DNA of 64,000 nt from Tamarix chinensis (lineage: Eukaryota; Streptophyta; Magnoliopsida; Caryophyllales; Tamaricaceae): positions 65,352,638-65,416,637 of the forward strand of contig CM060177.1 of assembly GCA_030549775.1 (NCBI GenBank). The letters are read 5' to 3'. Under the pieces are notes generated by a model. It was not told the DNA's origin, did no database searches, and saw nothing but the letters and a program-made list of their open reading frames with translations. The translations under genes and the position numbers were made by a program. This document shows positions 37,817-49,430 of the stretch, piece by piece (the stretch's first letter is position 1; every line of letters begins with the position of its first letter).

Positions 37817-37894
37817 TGGTGGTAACATGTAGTAATTTAGCAATTAAAGCTTCTACAGAAAGAAAATTTTAAGCTAGTAAATTTAGGTGTTACA

Positions 37895-38828
37895 ATAGGT
37901 TGAGCTCATCTAAAAAATATCAAGCACAAGAAGGGAAATAGCAAATCAGCGTAGGAAGAAAATCTTCTAGCTGCAATGATAATCTAAAAATCAAAGCATA
38001 ATTCTTGAGGTATGCAGAGGAATGAGGAAGAAGAAGATAAGAGTATGGCCATCCTCCCTTCATCTATCAAAATTGGGCCTTCAAATCTTTTTGAGGAAGA
38101 AATTAAAGCTAGATAAATGATCAAAAAAGTTAAGGATCTCTTAGGAACAACTTGGAGTTAGATTACCAATGTTTCATTTTGATGCAAGAAATTTTCAAAA
38201 AAAATGGAGCTTTAAAAAGCACCTCACCTAACAAATTATTCAATCAGTTTGGTCACACCAGTCGATTGGTTTCCCTAAACTAGTCACTTGATTTTGTCAA
38301 ATAAAAATCCTTAGCTGAAATGATGGACCATTCGATTGGTTTTCTAGAAAAAACTTATTTTATTCAATTTTTCCAAACTTCTCCGATTCGTTATTACATC
38401 AAACCCAAACTATAATTCAAAATTAAGATAAGAATCATCTAAATTTCATTAAGTTCAATAATTTTCCATTTCATAAATCTCAAAAACATACGGTGTATTA
38501 CACTAAGGTTCTATCCTCCTAATAGAAGCTAAACCTAACCCTATAGTACAAATAAAAGGATAGGAAAACTATCTAGACTCAAAATCTACAACACAATGTA
38601 ACATATAGCACTTACCAAATCAGTAAGGAAAGCATGTATGGCATAAATTTTAGTAGAAAAACATACACAAAAGAATGAAAAATTGACTCCCCAACTAACA
38701 CTTACTCACCTAACAAACCTGACTTAAAATTTTATATTGGAGAGGAGGCTTTAAAAAAATTGGAACATGAAAACTATCTCTCATAATGAAATACTATTCT
38801 GAATAACCAAAAAGCTTTAACGCCAATG
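37895..38828. other. AT-rich spacer, no gene recognised
   Basis: No coding or RNA feature seen. 38240-38340 has cagtttggtcacacc and agtcgattggtt phrases reminiscent of 33000-33200 in unit E. The last bases before 38829 read, on the minus strand, CATTGGCGTTAAAGC, weakly like a tRNA-Met primer-binding site. Confidence 0.35.
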
Positions 38829-39110
38829 TGTAACAGCCCCATTTTCATAATATTTTTTTATTTTACAATACATTTTGAGGAAACTAAATAGGAAATACAA
38901 CGTGGTACCACTACATCCAACATAGGAAAGATACAAAGAATACCTAACTAATGGCGGGTGGAAAGGTAAAAGGTTAACTCATATCCCAAGAGGCAAGTGT
39001 GGTTTTCACCTGATCCGAGTCTAATATAAGACTTGCAAAATGATATAAAAAATAAAAGCAAGATCAAAAGATATAACATAGGAAAATATAAGCTAAAACT
39101 AAATATAATG

Positions 39111-39450
39111 TGGAATCCCAAGGATCCAAAATGAATTGTTATCGAGCTGGCTAGGAGGTTGACACTCTCAATCCCACACAAACGAAGCATAAAATACATA
39201 TACTGGAAAATTAAATGATGAGGTATTAGTAAAACGAACCTACTAAGTAAATACAACCCATTACCAATGATATTAAATGGTGTGGAATCCTAAGGATCCA
39301 AAATGAGTTGCTTATCGAGCTGGCTAGGAGGTTAACACTCTCAACCCCACACAAATAATGCACAAAATACATACGTAGGAAAATTAAATGGTGTGGTATT
39401 AGAGTACGACAAATTTAATAAGTAAATACAACTCATTAAATGTAGCTCAT
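39111..39450. repeat. 172-bp tandem duplication
   Basis: tggaatcccaaggatccaaa at 39111 and tggaatcctaaggatccaaa at 39283 begin two parallel diverged copies containing tcgagctggctaggaggtt. Confidence 0.75.
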
Positions 39451-41474
39451 GTTGATACTGAGAACATAATCATGGTACTTGATATAAAATACAAGATACA
39501 CAATAAGATAGAGAAATACTTATAATTTATGTTGATAAATCATACGTGATACATGCTTACACTTAACGTCATACGACAACTTCAAGTTAGTAAGCTAGTG
39601 TAGAAAATAATATACACATTATTATACCATGAGAATGTACTAAGAAAAACATGGAATCATAAAAGATTCAAAAATCAGAGAAAAAATAGGCAAAGCTTAT
39701 ACGCATCTCTACCATGCCTTTCAACAAGTGTCACATAAGGACATATAGGCCAAAAGCACATGCAAGGATAACACATAGGTTATAAGATTATGGATAACAA
39801 CCTCAAGGCACAAGCGTAGACATCTATTCCTACTACTAATGGATAGAACTCATGGGTTACAAACAATATCAACAAGGCATACAGGCCTAAGCATATATAG
39901 ACATCTATTATACCATAATAATAAAAAAGTCAATGGTACAAATAATAAAGCATAATCATCTACATAACCATCTCCAAGGAATCAAAATATGGCTATCATG
40001 GCTAGGAATTAGTATATATGACCATATAAACTAGGAAACACAATATATATGGCCATCACAACTAGAAATCTCAACCCATATGGTGATGCATAAGATAAGT
40101 AATTGGTTCAAGTTATTCAAGAAAGAATGGTGGGGAGGGAAATAGCCACCAATAAATGAAAAATGGAGAGGGAAAGATGAAGAAGTGAAGAGGAAAATAT
40201 TTTATCTACAAGTAACCCCTGATATCAAATACTCACATTCACCACCTTAGGTAACAATGCTAAGGATAAAGAGTGTGAGATTTTGAAGAACTAAGATAAA
40301 ACCCTTCAATTGAATTTTAAATGAGAGGAGTAATAAGTCTTCTAATTTTTGTGCATCATGCAGTATGTTCTAATTCAAGGAGAGTTAAGACATATATGGG
40401 GATGTGTTGGGCTCTTTGAAGTAGTAAAAAATGACCATACTACTCTCTATGTCTAACTAGAACACTACCCCTAACACCCAGTTACCTAATAATCTAACTA
40501 GATAGTTTAAGTTTGAAATCAGCTCCTCCTCCTAACTAATTTCTAAACTACTAAAAAACATAATAAACACACTATCTTATACCTACTTATCCATCCATAG
40601 GGATTTATAAAGGGAATTATACATTACATCAATCTTCTGAAGACAACTAACTAAAACTAGAAAAAGTGAACAAACTATAAATGGTTAACTCTTTTATTAT
40701 CCAGTTTTCTTGAGCTTCCATATTACCCTAAAGATAAGTGTGTTTTATGCTATCATTTGAAGTCAATAAATCATGTCTACATATGTGTTATTCATTCCCC
40801 TCTTTTTTGTGGCCCAAAGTGCTGAAATGGTCGTTGCATGGCTGACTATGTAAGGTCATTTTTCAAACACCTTGGTTGTACTTGTGGCTAAAATTCAAAC
40901 CATCTTGTGTGTTGATCTTGAGGGCTACAGTTTACTTTTGGTGGCTGGATCATGAGCCATGTTGGGCTGACTTAATTCTTGAGAAGGTTGGTGGCTCAAT
41001 TGGATCATGCATGGTTTGAACTTTTAGCTAATAGTTTTTGTCCAAGTTAGGAGTGTTTAGCCCTCTCTAATTTAGAGAAATTAATTAGTATGCTCATATC
41101 ATTTGTGGGGGATATGCATGCATCATTTGACCATCACAACAAGGAATGTCAACACATATGGCAATGAAGGCTAAGAATCTCAACACATAGGAGTTTGGTC
41201 CCACTAAATGAACACAAGCCAAGGGGCTGGTATAAGGATGACCTGCCCACCTCTCATCAGTCATCAAATGCCATCATAGCTTGGACATTCAATGACCACC
41301 ACCGATTGTTTCTTACCTTGGTGGCCACACGAAAGGTAACCTAATCCTTAAGTATACATATCATCAGGGACCAGAGGAAGCCTAGAGAGAAGAGAAGGTA
41401 ACAAGTTACCATACAACTAGCAGCCCCTTCTATTTTCCATAATCGAAAATGAAAGTCCAAATGAATTCTATCAG

Positions 41475-41735
41475 TTTTAAAAAATAATGTGTAACCTCTT
41501 TTAGTTTAAAGTATAACTGTAACATCTACCATTTTAAAAGGATATTCTTAACCTCTACCAATTTTAAGGGATAATTGTAATATATTCTAATTTTAAAGAA
41601 TTACCAAAATATATATCAGTTTTAAAGGATAAGTGTAACATCATATGGCTTTAAAGGATTATCATAACCTCTCACATTATAGAAATAATTATTAGCACAC
41701 ATATTTGCCGATTTTAAAGGATAACCATAACCTTT
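41475..41735. repeat. About 40-bp AT-rich minisatellite
   Basis: Six to seven diverged repeats of (a)ttttaaaggata-tgtaacct-type phrases. Confidence 0.65.
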
Positions 41736-43027
41736 CACATCAAGTGTTTATGGTTAATGCCACATATCAAAGAACGTTCAAAACCATAAAAATCATTGAT
41801 CTAGAGGATCACCATAGATCATAAGTTCCCTCAAAACTATTTAAGGAGACATCCCAAAACCAAAGGCTTGAGACCCCAAGAAATACCTTTTTGAGAAAAG
41901 TGATGCACCTCTTACGAAGTAAGAGTGACAAAAACCAACTGAAAGGCAAAGTTAGACCCTAAATTCCAACCTATTACACTAGTCATTCAAACAATAAAAT
42001 ACACTTTTGAGACTTAAAACCCAATTAAAAGCTTCAAATAACCCTAAATAAGGGGAAAATTCTATAAACCACTTTTTTTCATTATGACCAAAATCAGTAA
42101 AAATCAAAGATAAAATTAGTTTAGCTAAGTTAAAACAAGGCCCTACATCAAATTTAATTTTTTTTGCAATTCATAGGAATCATTGTTCATGTACTAATAG
42201 AAAAGTCATTTTATACCGACAAGCATAAAAACAAAAACTAAAAAAATATTTTATTATTAAAAATTACTATTCACTAAGTTTTACTATTCTTTCTAATTTA
42301 CTACTTGTGAGGGAAACAAGTCCCTATGTCAAATTTGAAAATTTTTACTACTTATGAAAATCACTATTCACGAATAGATAAAATGTCGTTTTATATTAAT
42401 AAGTTAAAAAAAACTAATATACTATTTTATTATCAAAAATTAAAATTAAATAAAATTTCCTATTCATACTAATTTACTATTTATGAGAGTAAAATGGTCA
42501 GATTTTAAAGGTTATGGTCAACCTTTGACTCTAAAAGTCCACTAAAATTAAGGAGTCATTATATATTTTAGTTATATTTTGATTAATTATTTCATAAACA
42601 CAATTACTAAAAGATTAGACCCTATTAAGAGTAATTAAGGAATCATTAGATAAGAATAATTTGAATATCACAAAATATAAGAAGAAAAGCCTTCATGAAT
42701 TTCAACCAAAAATTAGAACACTCAAACATACTCCAATCAAAGCACAATATATATGAAAAATCATGTGTATATTGCAACGTACAATATATTATAATCAATT
42801 TCATAAAACTCCTACAAAATCAAATATATGTAAATTTTCCAATTCTTTAATGAAAAATAACACATGCTTAAGATCATCTAATCATAATATGTTCTTAATC
42901 AAATTTGATCTATCAATCATCAATTTAACAAATAGAAAAGAGAATCAACAAGCCCCAAATTAATATATATCTCAAGAATTCAACCAAAAATGATATAATC
43001 AAAATCAAACATATTAAACACCAAAAT

Positions 43028-43053
43028 TCTATATATATATATATATATATATA
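43028..43053. repeat. (TA)n microsatellite
   Basis: Uninterrupted TA dinucleotides shortly before the Cassandra array. Confidence 0.85.
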
Positions 43054-43104
43054 TTTGAAGGGTTAGTTTAGTAATTTATAAAATTTATCAACGGTGTAAT
43101 TGTA

Positions 43105-43410
43105 TGGAATGCCCCAAATTGAGTGAAGTGATATAAGAATTGAACTGGCTACTTATATCAATATGGTATACCATTCTTTTGGTGATTCCATCCTAAGAAC
43201 TTTACAATTAAGTGTGCTAGCTATGAAGAAATTTTAGGATGGGTGACCATCCTAGAAATTTTTTGGAAATTTTCTAAAAATTTCTCAAGAAATGCATGAG
43301 GAAGGATAAAGCGTGCTAAAAGGACTCGTGTTGATCTGTAGGGCCAATTGATCAATCTAAAAAAGCTCCAAAGTAACCTCCACGTAGTCGTATTGACTCG
43401 AGGTGTTATA
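43105..43410 (+). repeat. Cassandra LTR 1 with 5S-like segment
   Basis: 306 bp. The 5S rRNA-like segment covers about 43155-43265. The clearest matches are the A-box side (agaactttacaattaagtg, 43196-43214) and the C-box side (taggatgggtgacc, 43235-43248), the latter identical to plant 5S rRNA as I know it. Confidence 0.9.
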
Positions 43411-43539
43411 AATGGAATCAGAGTTGAACGTGGATGAGCTAGTCACCCACCTAGTTGGACGATTCTTGGGATAAACTATATTGAGAAAGTTAGTAGTTAA
43501 GGCATAACGAGGATGTTGCGTTCTTTGAGTGAGGATGAA
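43411..43539 (+). other. Cassandra internal segment 1 with primer-binding site
   Basis: Starts aaTGGAATCAGAGttg, a tRNA-Met-type primer-binding site two bases after the LTR. Ends just before LTR 2 with gagtgaggatgaa, a purine-rich tract. Confidence 0.85.
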
Positions 43540-43844
43540 TGTAATACCCTAAATTGAGCAAAATGTTATAAGGATTGATCAAGCTACTTATATTAACATG
43601 ATATACCATCCTTTTGGTAATTTTGTCTTAAGAACTCCATGGATAATCGTGCTAGCTGTGGAGCAATTTTAGGATGAGTGACCCTCTTGGAAAGTTTTGA
43701 AAATTTTTTAAATTTTTTTTGGGAAGTGCATGAGTGAGGACAAAGCTCACTGAAAGGATTCGTGTTGATCTGTAGGGCTAGTCGATCAATCTGAAAGCAG
43801 TTCAAGGTAGCCCTTGTATGGTTATATCAACTCGAGGGGTTACA
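43540..43844 (+). repeat. Cassandra LTR 2 with 5S-like segment
   Basis: 305 bp; agaactccatggataatcgt and taggatgagtgacc (43670-43683) mark the 5S-like part. Confidence 0.9.
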
Positions 43845-43991
43845 AATAGTATTAGAGCAAAACTGTGACCATGAGCTAAACTTAGATGAGCCAGTCAACG
43901 ACCTAGCAGGAAGATTCTTGGGATAAACTATATTGAGATAGTTAGTGGTTGAGGCACAATGAGGATGTTGTGTTCTTTGAGTGGAGGTAAA

Positions 43992-44295
43992 TGTAATACC
44001 CTAAATTGAGCAAAGTGTTATAAGAATTGATATGGCTACTTATATCAACATGGTATACCATCCTTTTGATGATTCTATCCTAAGAACTTCGTAGTTAAGT
44101 GTGCTGGCTATGGAGTAATTTTAGAATGGGTGACCCTCCTAAAATGTTTCAAAATTTTTCTAAAAATTTCTCGAAAAGTGCTTGAGTGAGGACAAAGTGC
44201 GCCAAAAGAACCCGTGTTGATCTATAAGGCCAATCAATCAATCCAAAAGCACTCCAAGGTAGCCCCGCATGGTAGTATCGACTCGGGATGTTACA
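43992..44295 (+). repeat. Cassandra LTR 3 with 5S-like segment
   Basis: 304 bp; agaacttcgtagttaagtgt and tagaatgggtgacc (44122-44135) mark the 5S-like part. Preceded by the second internal segment (43845-43991), which parallels the first. Confidence 0.9.
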
Positions 44296-44315
44296 AATTT
44301 ATTTGTTAAGGCAAA

Positions 44316-44621
44316 TGTAATACCCCAAATTGAGCGGAGTGTTATAAGAATTGATCTGGGTACTTATAAAAGCATGGTATACCGTCATTTTTTTGATTAT
44401 ATCCTAAGAACTCCACAGTTAAGTGTGTTGTCTGTGGAGTAATTTTTAGGATGGATGACTCTCTTGGAAAGTTTTAGAAATTTTTTAAAAATTTATCAGG
44501 AACCGCTTGAGTGAGGATAAAGCATGCTAAAATGATTCATGTTGATCTGTAGGGCCAGTTGATTAATCCAAAAGTACTCTAAGATAGCCCATGCATGGTC
44601 ATGTCGACTCGGGGTGTTACA
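44316..44621 (+). repeat. Cassandra LTR 4 with 5S-like segment
   Basis: 306 bp; agaactccacagttaagtgt and taggatggatgact (44447-44460) mark the 5S-like part. It follows LTR 3 after only 20 bp, so an internal segment has been lost there. Confidence 0.88.
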
Positions 44622-45253
44622 TTGTAGCTGCCAATTCTTGATATTTCTGGTTGTGTGGCTGGAATTTTCAACAGCCATGGGTTGATCATGGACCTTGATT
44701 GGCTTGGCTTGACACATGACAGATTAAAATTCAATATCATAAAGGTTGGAATACGAGTGAAGAAGAAAAATCTATTTTGACAACATTTAGGCATCTAAAA
44801 ATATCTAACAAAGTCCAAAAATTAATTACACAACATTTTAAAATTATTTTAAACCTAATTATACTAAAATATAATGATTGACAAAGTTTTGTAAATTTTG
44901 GAAAGCTATAAAAGGATTATTTCAGGGCTTAAAATGTTGAAATAGGGATATGAATAATATTTTTTCTTAGGAATATTAAAAATGCCTAGGAGACTAAAAA
45001 AATATCAAGGATTTCAACAATGATAGAATTAGAATGATCCAAAATAAACTTGATAACCAAAAACTACTCAAAAGATCTTACAGAGGTAAATTTGTGATGA
45101 AGGGTTCAGAAGTGAAAACAAAAAGCTTCAAAAATGAAACTAGGATTTTCAATTTAATAAAAGATGTAATAAAATATTCAAAATAATATACTTTTATTTT
45201 TAAATATAGAAGATTTTGAATTGACCAAGATTTTTAAGAAATGAGATATTACA

Positions 45254-46244
45254 AACCATCTAAAGAAGGCTTGGTTACCAAGGTATATGGGTTGGTATCA
45301 TTCTTAGTAAAGGGGCTAAACTCATCACATTTTCCTACTCTTCTATTGAAGGGCATACTACAGATTCTAACCTTAAAAGGAGATTAGGAAAGATCAATAA
45401 AGATAATTGCCTATTTGCCTATGTTTGTTTGAGAAGCGGCCTTTTTTTCATAATAAAGAGGTTCAAGAAGTAATTGGTTATTAAAATTCTGTTAACCAGT
45501 CTCTAGAACCCATGTTGCTTCTTATATCTTATAAGATAACTCAAAGACAAAGAAGTTTGGTTCTATTTCATTTAATGACCAAAGTCCCTATTGGCTTTCC
45601 ACACCAAAGTCATCAACTATGAAAGGCCCCAACATTGAAAGCCTAGTCAGATAGATCATCCCACCAGTAATCTCGTCAATCTATAATTATTCTTCTAAGC
45701 CTCCGCATGGCATATAATAACTCCTTTGTTACCACCTAATTCATTCAAGGAAAAACGCTTGCAACCTTTCAAATATCACACCCCATGAGCCTTCTCTCGT
45801 TAGCAACAACTAATGAAACCCAATAGAGGATAGTAGGATTGAATCAGGCAGTGTATAGGAATTAGGAAGTGTTTAGGTATAGAACCCAGCTCAAATCAAT
45901 GAGAAGAAATGGGAAATCAAAAGCCTAGAAGCAAGATACGATGAAACAACCACGCAAACGGAGAGCAATTGGCATAATTTAATAAATTAGGGTGTGCCCC
46001 ATTGTCATTTATAATTAATTACGTATATACAGTTACATTAAAGGATGAACACCACTCTAAAAAAATAAAGATATTCTTGCCTATGCTTTGAACAATAAGA
46101 TCACTATTGAGAAAAAAGAAGGTAAAACCATCCTCTAGGCCATATAAATTTACAGCTTTACCTATACATCTATGAATGCACACTACTTATAAACCGCAGA
46201 GAGCTCACTCCTTTATGCTGTCGATCCTGATGCGTGGGCAGGTA
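45254..46244. other. Spacer downstream of the DUF707 gene
   Basis: Mixed-composition sequence without a recognised repeat. On the minus strand it follows the gene's stop codon, so the part nearest 46244 should be its 3' untranslated region. No clear poly(A) signal was identified. Confidence 0.4.
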
Positions 46245-47838
46245 CTAATCAATCCAACACTTATCCTTCCTTACCGCCTCTCTCCATCTTTGTTTGAAAA
46301 TCTGCATCTCAACGTAAGACTTTCGCCTCACCTGCAAATTTTGCAAGCGACTGCGTGAGCTCACATCATCATGAAAATTTCTTCTTTGAGTAAATTGGTT
46401 CTGACAATGCACATTATCCTCTCAACCGTAGCTTGCATGATGCACCACAATGGTCAGCAAACGACTAGGAAATCAATTGCAACTATGAAAGGGATAATAG
46501 AGGGGGGCACTGGTACTCTCTCTCTCTGTTACAGATAAAATAACATGCTACACAAAAAGGAAATGGTTTTTCCAAGACTCAATAATATAATCAAGTTTAC
46601 CAGCCTTTTGCCAAATCTTAAGTCAAGAGACAGGAATCGGGGCTATTATGATGATAACTTTTCACGCATGGATTTGAAGCCAGCTAGTTCTTGAAGTTAA
46701 AACAGTTTTTAAAGGTCAAATAGCATGCCTCACATCACACGGATTGATTTGAAAATAATATATCATCCAAGCAACAATGTTACCGCTCGCCATAAAAGAA
46801 AACATTTGAGGATGAAGATCATAAGGCACTTACAGCTGGTCTATTATCAAATCTACTCGACTCAGCAGCAACCTGTAAATCCAATGATGATTTTCATATT
46901 AGGAAAGAATAAAATAATGTAGATATAACTTAAGAGGAGAAAATGAATAAAAGACAGTGCAGTGAAGATGCACTTTAATGATGCAAAAGGAGCAGAAATA
47001 CTAGCCTTGTTCCTCTTTGTAACACCAAGTGTTGGAAGACCAAGGTGAACTACATATTCAGAGTCAACCACACCAACATTTTTTGTTCGATCACCCTGCA
47101 AAAATTTCAAAATATGAGTACAATTCTCGGAGGACAGGAAAATAAAGGCCCTTTTTGTGGGCAAGATAAAGTCACCTGGGCACAGTAACCAAGCTGCCTG
47201 TCTAAGCCCCAAGCATGGATCAAGTCATTCTGTAATGCATGGAATAAGAATAGAGAACCATAAATATAGACTGCACAAAACATTTTCTGCAAGCTCAAGA
47301 TTTCCCAGAGGTTCATTATCTTTGAGACCTATCATGAAATCACATTATTGTGTCAAAGAAAATAACAAAAATCTCACATTAGAGCCTCAGCTAGTCAAAA
47401 ATTAAAAGAAAAATATGCGTATAATTTCATTTTTATATATAGCAATATTCTTGGGCCATTCCAGTTTGATCTTTTATTAAATACACCAGATGTCATTATT
47501 AAATTTGATTTCAGGCACCTTCAAACCATCGTCAAGTAACAAGATCTACTTTACCTGGATCATGTACCAAACACAACGCCATGCAGAATTGGAAAAGACG
47601 GGGGCCATCATTTCAACCCATCTGCAAAATAGGATTGGTTTCAAGCTCAAGAAGTCCATCCTTTTTTATTTCTCCCATTAGCAGAAGTCAGCCCCCCTCT
47701 CAAATTAAAGCATTGATGAGCTAATAGAGAAACAGAGTAAGACAGGAGAGAGTTATATATCCAAAGTTTTACCCTGTGCAAGGAGGATTTGTGCTATTAT
47801 CATCGCACATTCCACTTCCTTTTAACTTGTAACATCTT
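46245..47838 (-). CDS. 3' half of a DUF707-family gene (six exons visible)
   Basis: Six minus-strand exons join with conserved splice sites: 47838-47773 (RCYKLKGSGMCDDNSTNPPC), 47621-47555 (WVEMMAPVFSNSAWRCVWYM), 47229-47176 (NDLIHAWGLDRQLGYCAQ), 47095-47006 (GDRTKNVGVVDSEYVVHLGL...), 46872-46834 (VAAESSRFDNRPA) and 46331-46245 (VRRKSYVEMQIFKQRWREAV...CWID, stop TAG). These give about 133 residues. The motifs match the plant DUF707 family, often labelled 'lysine ketoglutarate reductase trans-splicing related'; its biochemical role is not established. Introns are GT-AG except the one after 47006, which looks GC-AG. Frames and splice phases are intact. The family's usual N-terminal two thirds are not found anywhere up to 64000, so the gene is truncated or has a very long intron. 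The protein ends a little earlier than I expect. Exons were assembled by eye. Confidence 0.85.
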
Positions 47839-48479
47839 CTGCTCATGGAACAAAAAGTTTTTAGGTCAATGCCACATTAAACAAAGAGGTTGCTCATGTC
47901 CAACTCTGACAGCAATTCGGCAACCAAAAACAAATAATTAGACAAGCATGTCAATACACAGCAAAATAACTATCCAAGTACATGGCTATTGTTAAATAGG
48001 TATATAATTATTATGTAAGTCGAGAATTCTCAATTATGCTTAGGCGCAATTTGGTAAACTCACAGAACCTTCATTTCAGCTTGTAAAGTTGAAATTTGGT
48101 GGGATGTTGTTTTCAACTACAATAATGGAGAAACCAATTGATAAATTTCAAAATCAAAATGAAATTAACAAAGATTCAAATGGATATTAGTATATGCATA
48201 CACCTAATTGCTTGATTGTTTGTAAGATTTCAAGTGTAGAGTGACACATAGGTAAATACTAATTGGGAATTGTTGCATTAAAAGATAACGGAGTTAAAAG
48301 AAGGAAGGGAAGTAATTAAAATTTCCTTTTTTTCTCTTCCATTTTGAAGAGAATGAGATGAGTGGGGCAAGGGGTAGAAGGAGATATACATAATGCACAG
48401 TTTGCATCCTACTAGTATTTTGGGTGGTAGTAATTTTGTAATTTAATTAAAGTCTAATTTAAACATAATATGGAAGGGA
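47839..48479. other. No upstream DUF707 exon found
   Basis: The minus strand directly upstream of the first visible exon (acceptor ...catgagcag) shows no sequence resembling the preceding DUF707 exon. It may be intron or unrelated DNA. Confidence 0.4.
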
Positions 48480-49430
48480 GATAAAAAAATAAAAATAAAA
48501 ATAAAAAATTTATGCATAAATACACATCCTTTATGCATAAATAAACATTTTCTATGCTAAATACACATCTCTCCTAAGAATGAACTTTCTTTCAAAATGA
48601 AACACATTTTATCCAACAAAACACATATATTTGGAATATATATCTAGTAAGAATACACATCATATTCAACAAAATACATATCTTCAAGATATAAATACAC
48701 ATCTTTTATTTATAAAACAAGAAGAGACGAAAACATGTGTTATAAATACATATTTTATTGGGAAGAATACATATTTTCCCTTCCATACACATTTTATAGC
48801 TATAAAGAAACATTGTTTCACCAAAGCACATCACATAGAGATTAAATACATATCTTATAGTGATTAATACACATGTTATTGACAAATGCACATCTTATAG
48901 TATCCTTTATTTATAACATAATAAGAAACGAATACGTGTTAAAAATACACATCTTATTAAGATGAATATATATCTTATCCAACAAAATACACATCTTCTA
49001 GATACAAATACATATCATTTATTTATAAAACAGCAAGGGACAAATATATATCTTATAAATACACATCTTTATATACAAATACACATCTAATAGTTATAAA
49101 TACACATTTTATATTAATAGAAACACACATTATAATGAGAAATGCTCATCTTATAATGATGGAAATACATCTTATATTGACAAATGCACATCTAATAATA
49201 GTAATACGAATGTTATAAATATCCAACGATATACATTGTCAATCAAAGATGTGAAAAGAAAGCTATAAGATGTACATTTATTTATATGAGATGCACACTA
49301 GATGTGCAAACATTATTGTTAGATGTGTATTTTTTCATAAAAGATATGCATTTATTTTATAAAAAAATGTGCATTTATGTATAAAGGATGTGCATTAATT
49401 TATCAAGGATATGCATTAATTACCTTCATA
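48480..49430. repeat. Palindromic AT-rich minisatellite (tacacatctta phrases)
   Basis: Dozens of diverged aatacacatctt(tt)ata phrases, 25-40 bases apart, in one orientation from 48500 to about 49200. The reverse complement (gatgtgcatttat, ggatgtgcattaa) runs from 49270 to 49425. Ends tttatgcataaatacacatcc (48509) and ggatgtgcattaattta (49387) match as inverted repeats. Confidence 0.75.

Larger units (their letters stand above)
36707..37894. mobile_element. Fold-back unit G: two LTR 3' ends in inverted orientation
   Basis: 1188 bp. Left edge TGTAACACCCCCAGATTTC and right edge ...AAATTTAGGTGTTACA are both the 3' end of the LTR superfamily, facing outward. Each is followed inward by its own stem-loop (36799-36843 and 37773-37816). 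Flanks are ttagg (36702-36706) and atagg (37895-37899), a 5-bp duplication with one mismatch. The middle holds diverged CCACTATTCT...GGTGGAACGG repeats (37302-37690). No coding domain. Confidence 0.65.
43105..44621 (+). mobile_element. Cassandra-type TRIM, tandem array with four LTRs
   Basis: Four LTRs of 304-306 bp (43105-43410, 43540-43844, 43992-44295, 44316-44621) begin TGTAATACCC-like and end GTTACA-like. Internal segments of 129 and 147 bp separate the first three; 20 bp separates the last two. An exact 5-bp duplication, ttgta, flanks the whole array (43100-43104 and 44622-44626). Each LTR contains 5S rRNA-like sequence, the hallmark of Cassandra (established for plants). The first internal segment opens TGGAATCAGAG, the second tagtattagagc, both like the tRNA-Met binding site. 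No coding capacity; mobilisation would need proteins from other elements. Confidence 0.92.
38829..45253 (-). mobile_element. LTR unit H, minus orientation, hosting the Cassandra array
   Basis: Left edge TGTAACAGCCCC (38829); right edge gagatattaca (45253), i.e. TGTAATATCTC on the minus strand. Removing the Cassandra insertion leaves about 4.9 kb, near the size of units A and D. The flanks (caatg, aacca) do not match as a target duplication, so the two edges may not be one insertion. No coding domain inside. Confidence 0.4.

Noticed and set aside
43155..44465. Genuine 5S rRNA genes
   Set aside because: The 5S-like segments are strongly diverged, embedded in TG...CA LTRs with primer-binding sites, and lack a T-run terminator at the right place; Cassandra explains them better.
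43593..44794. Minus-strand open frames over the Cassandra region
   Set aside because: Repeated because the LTRs repeat; they lie antisense to 5S-like sequence and lack any domain.
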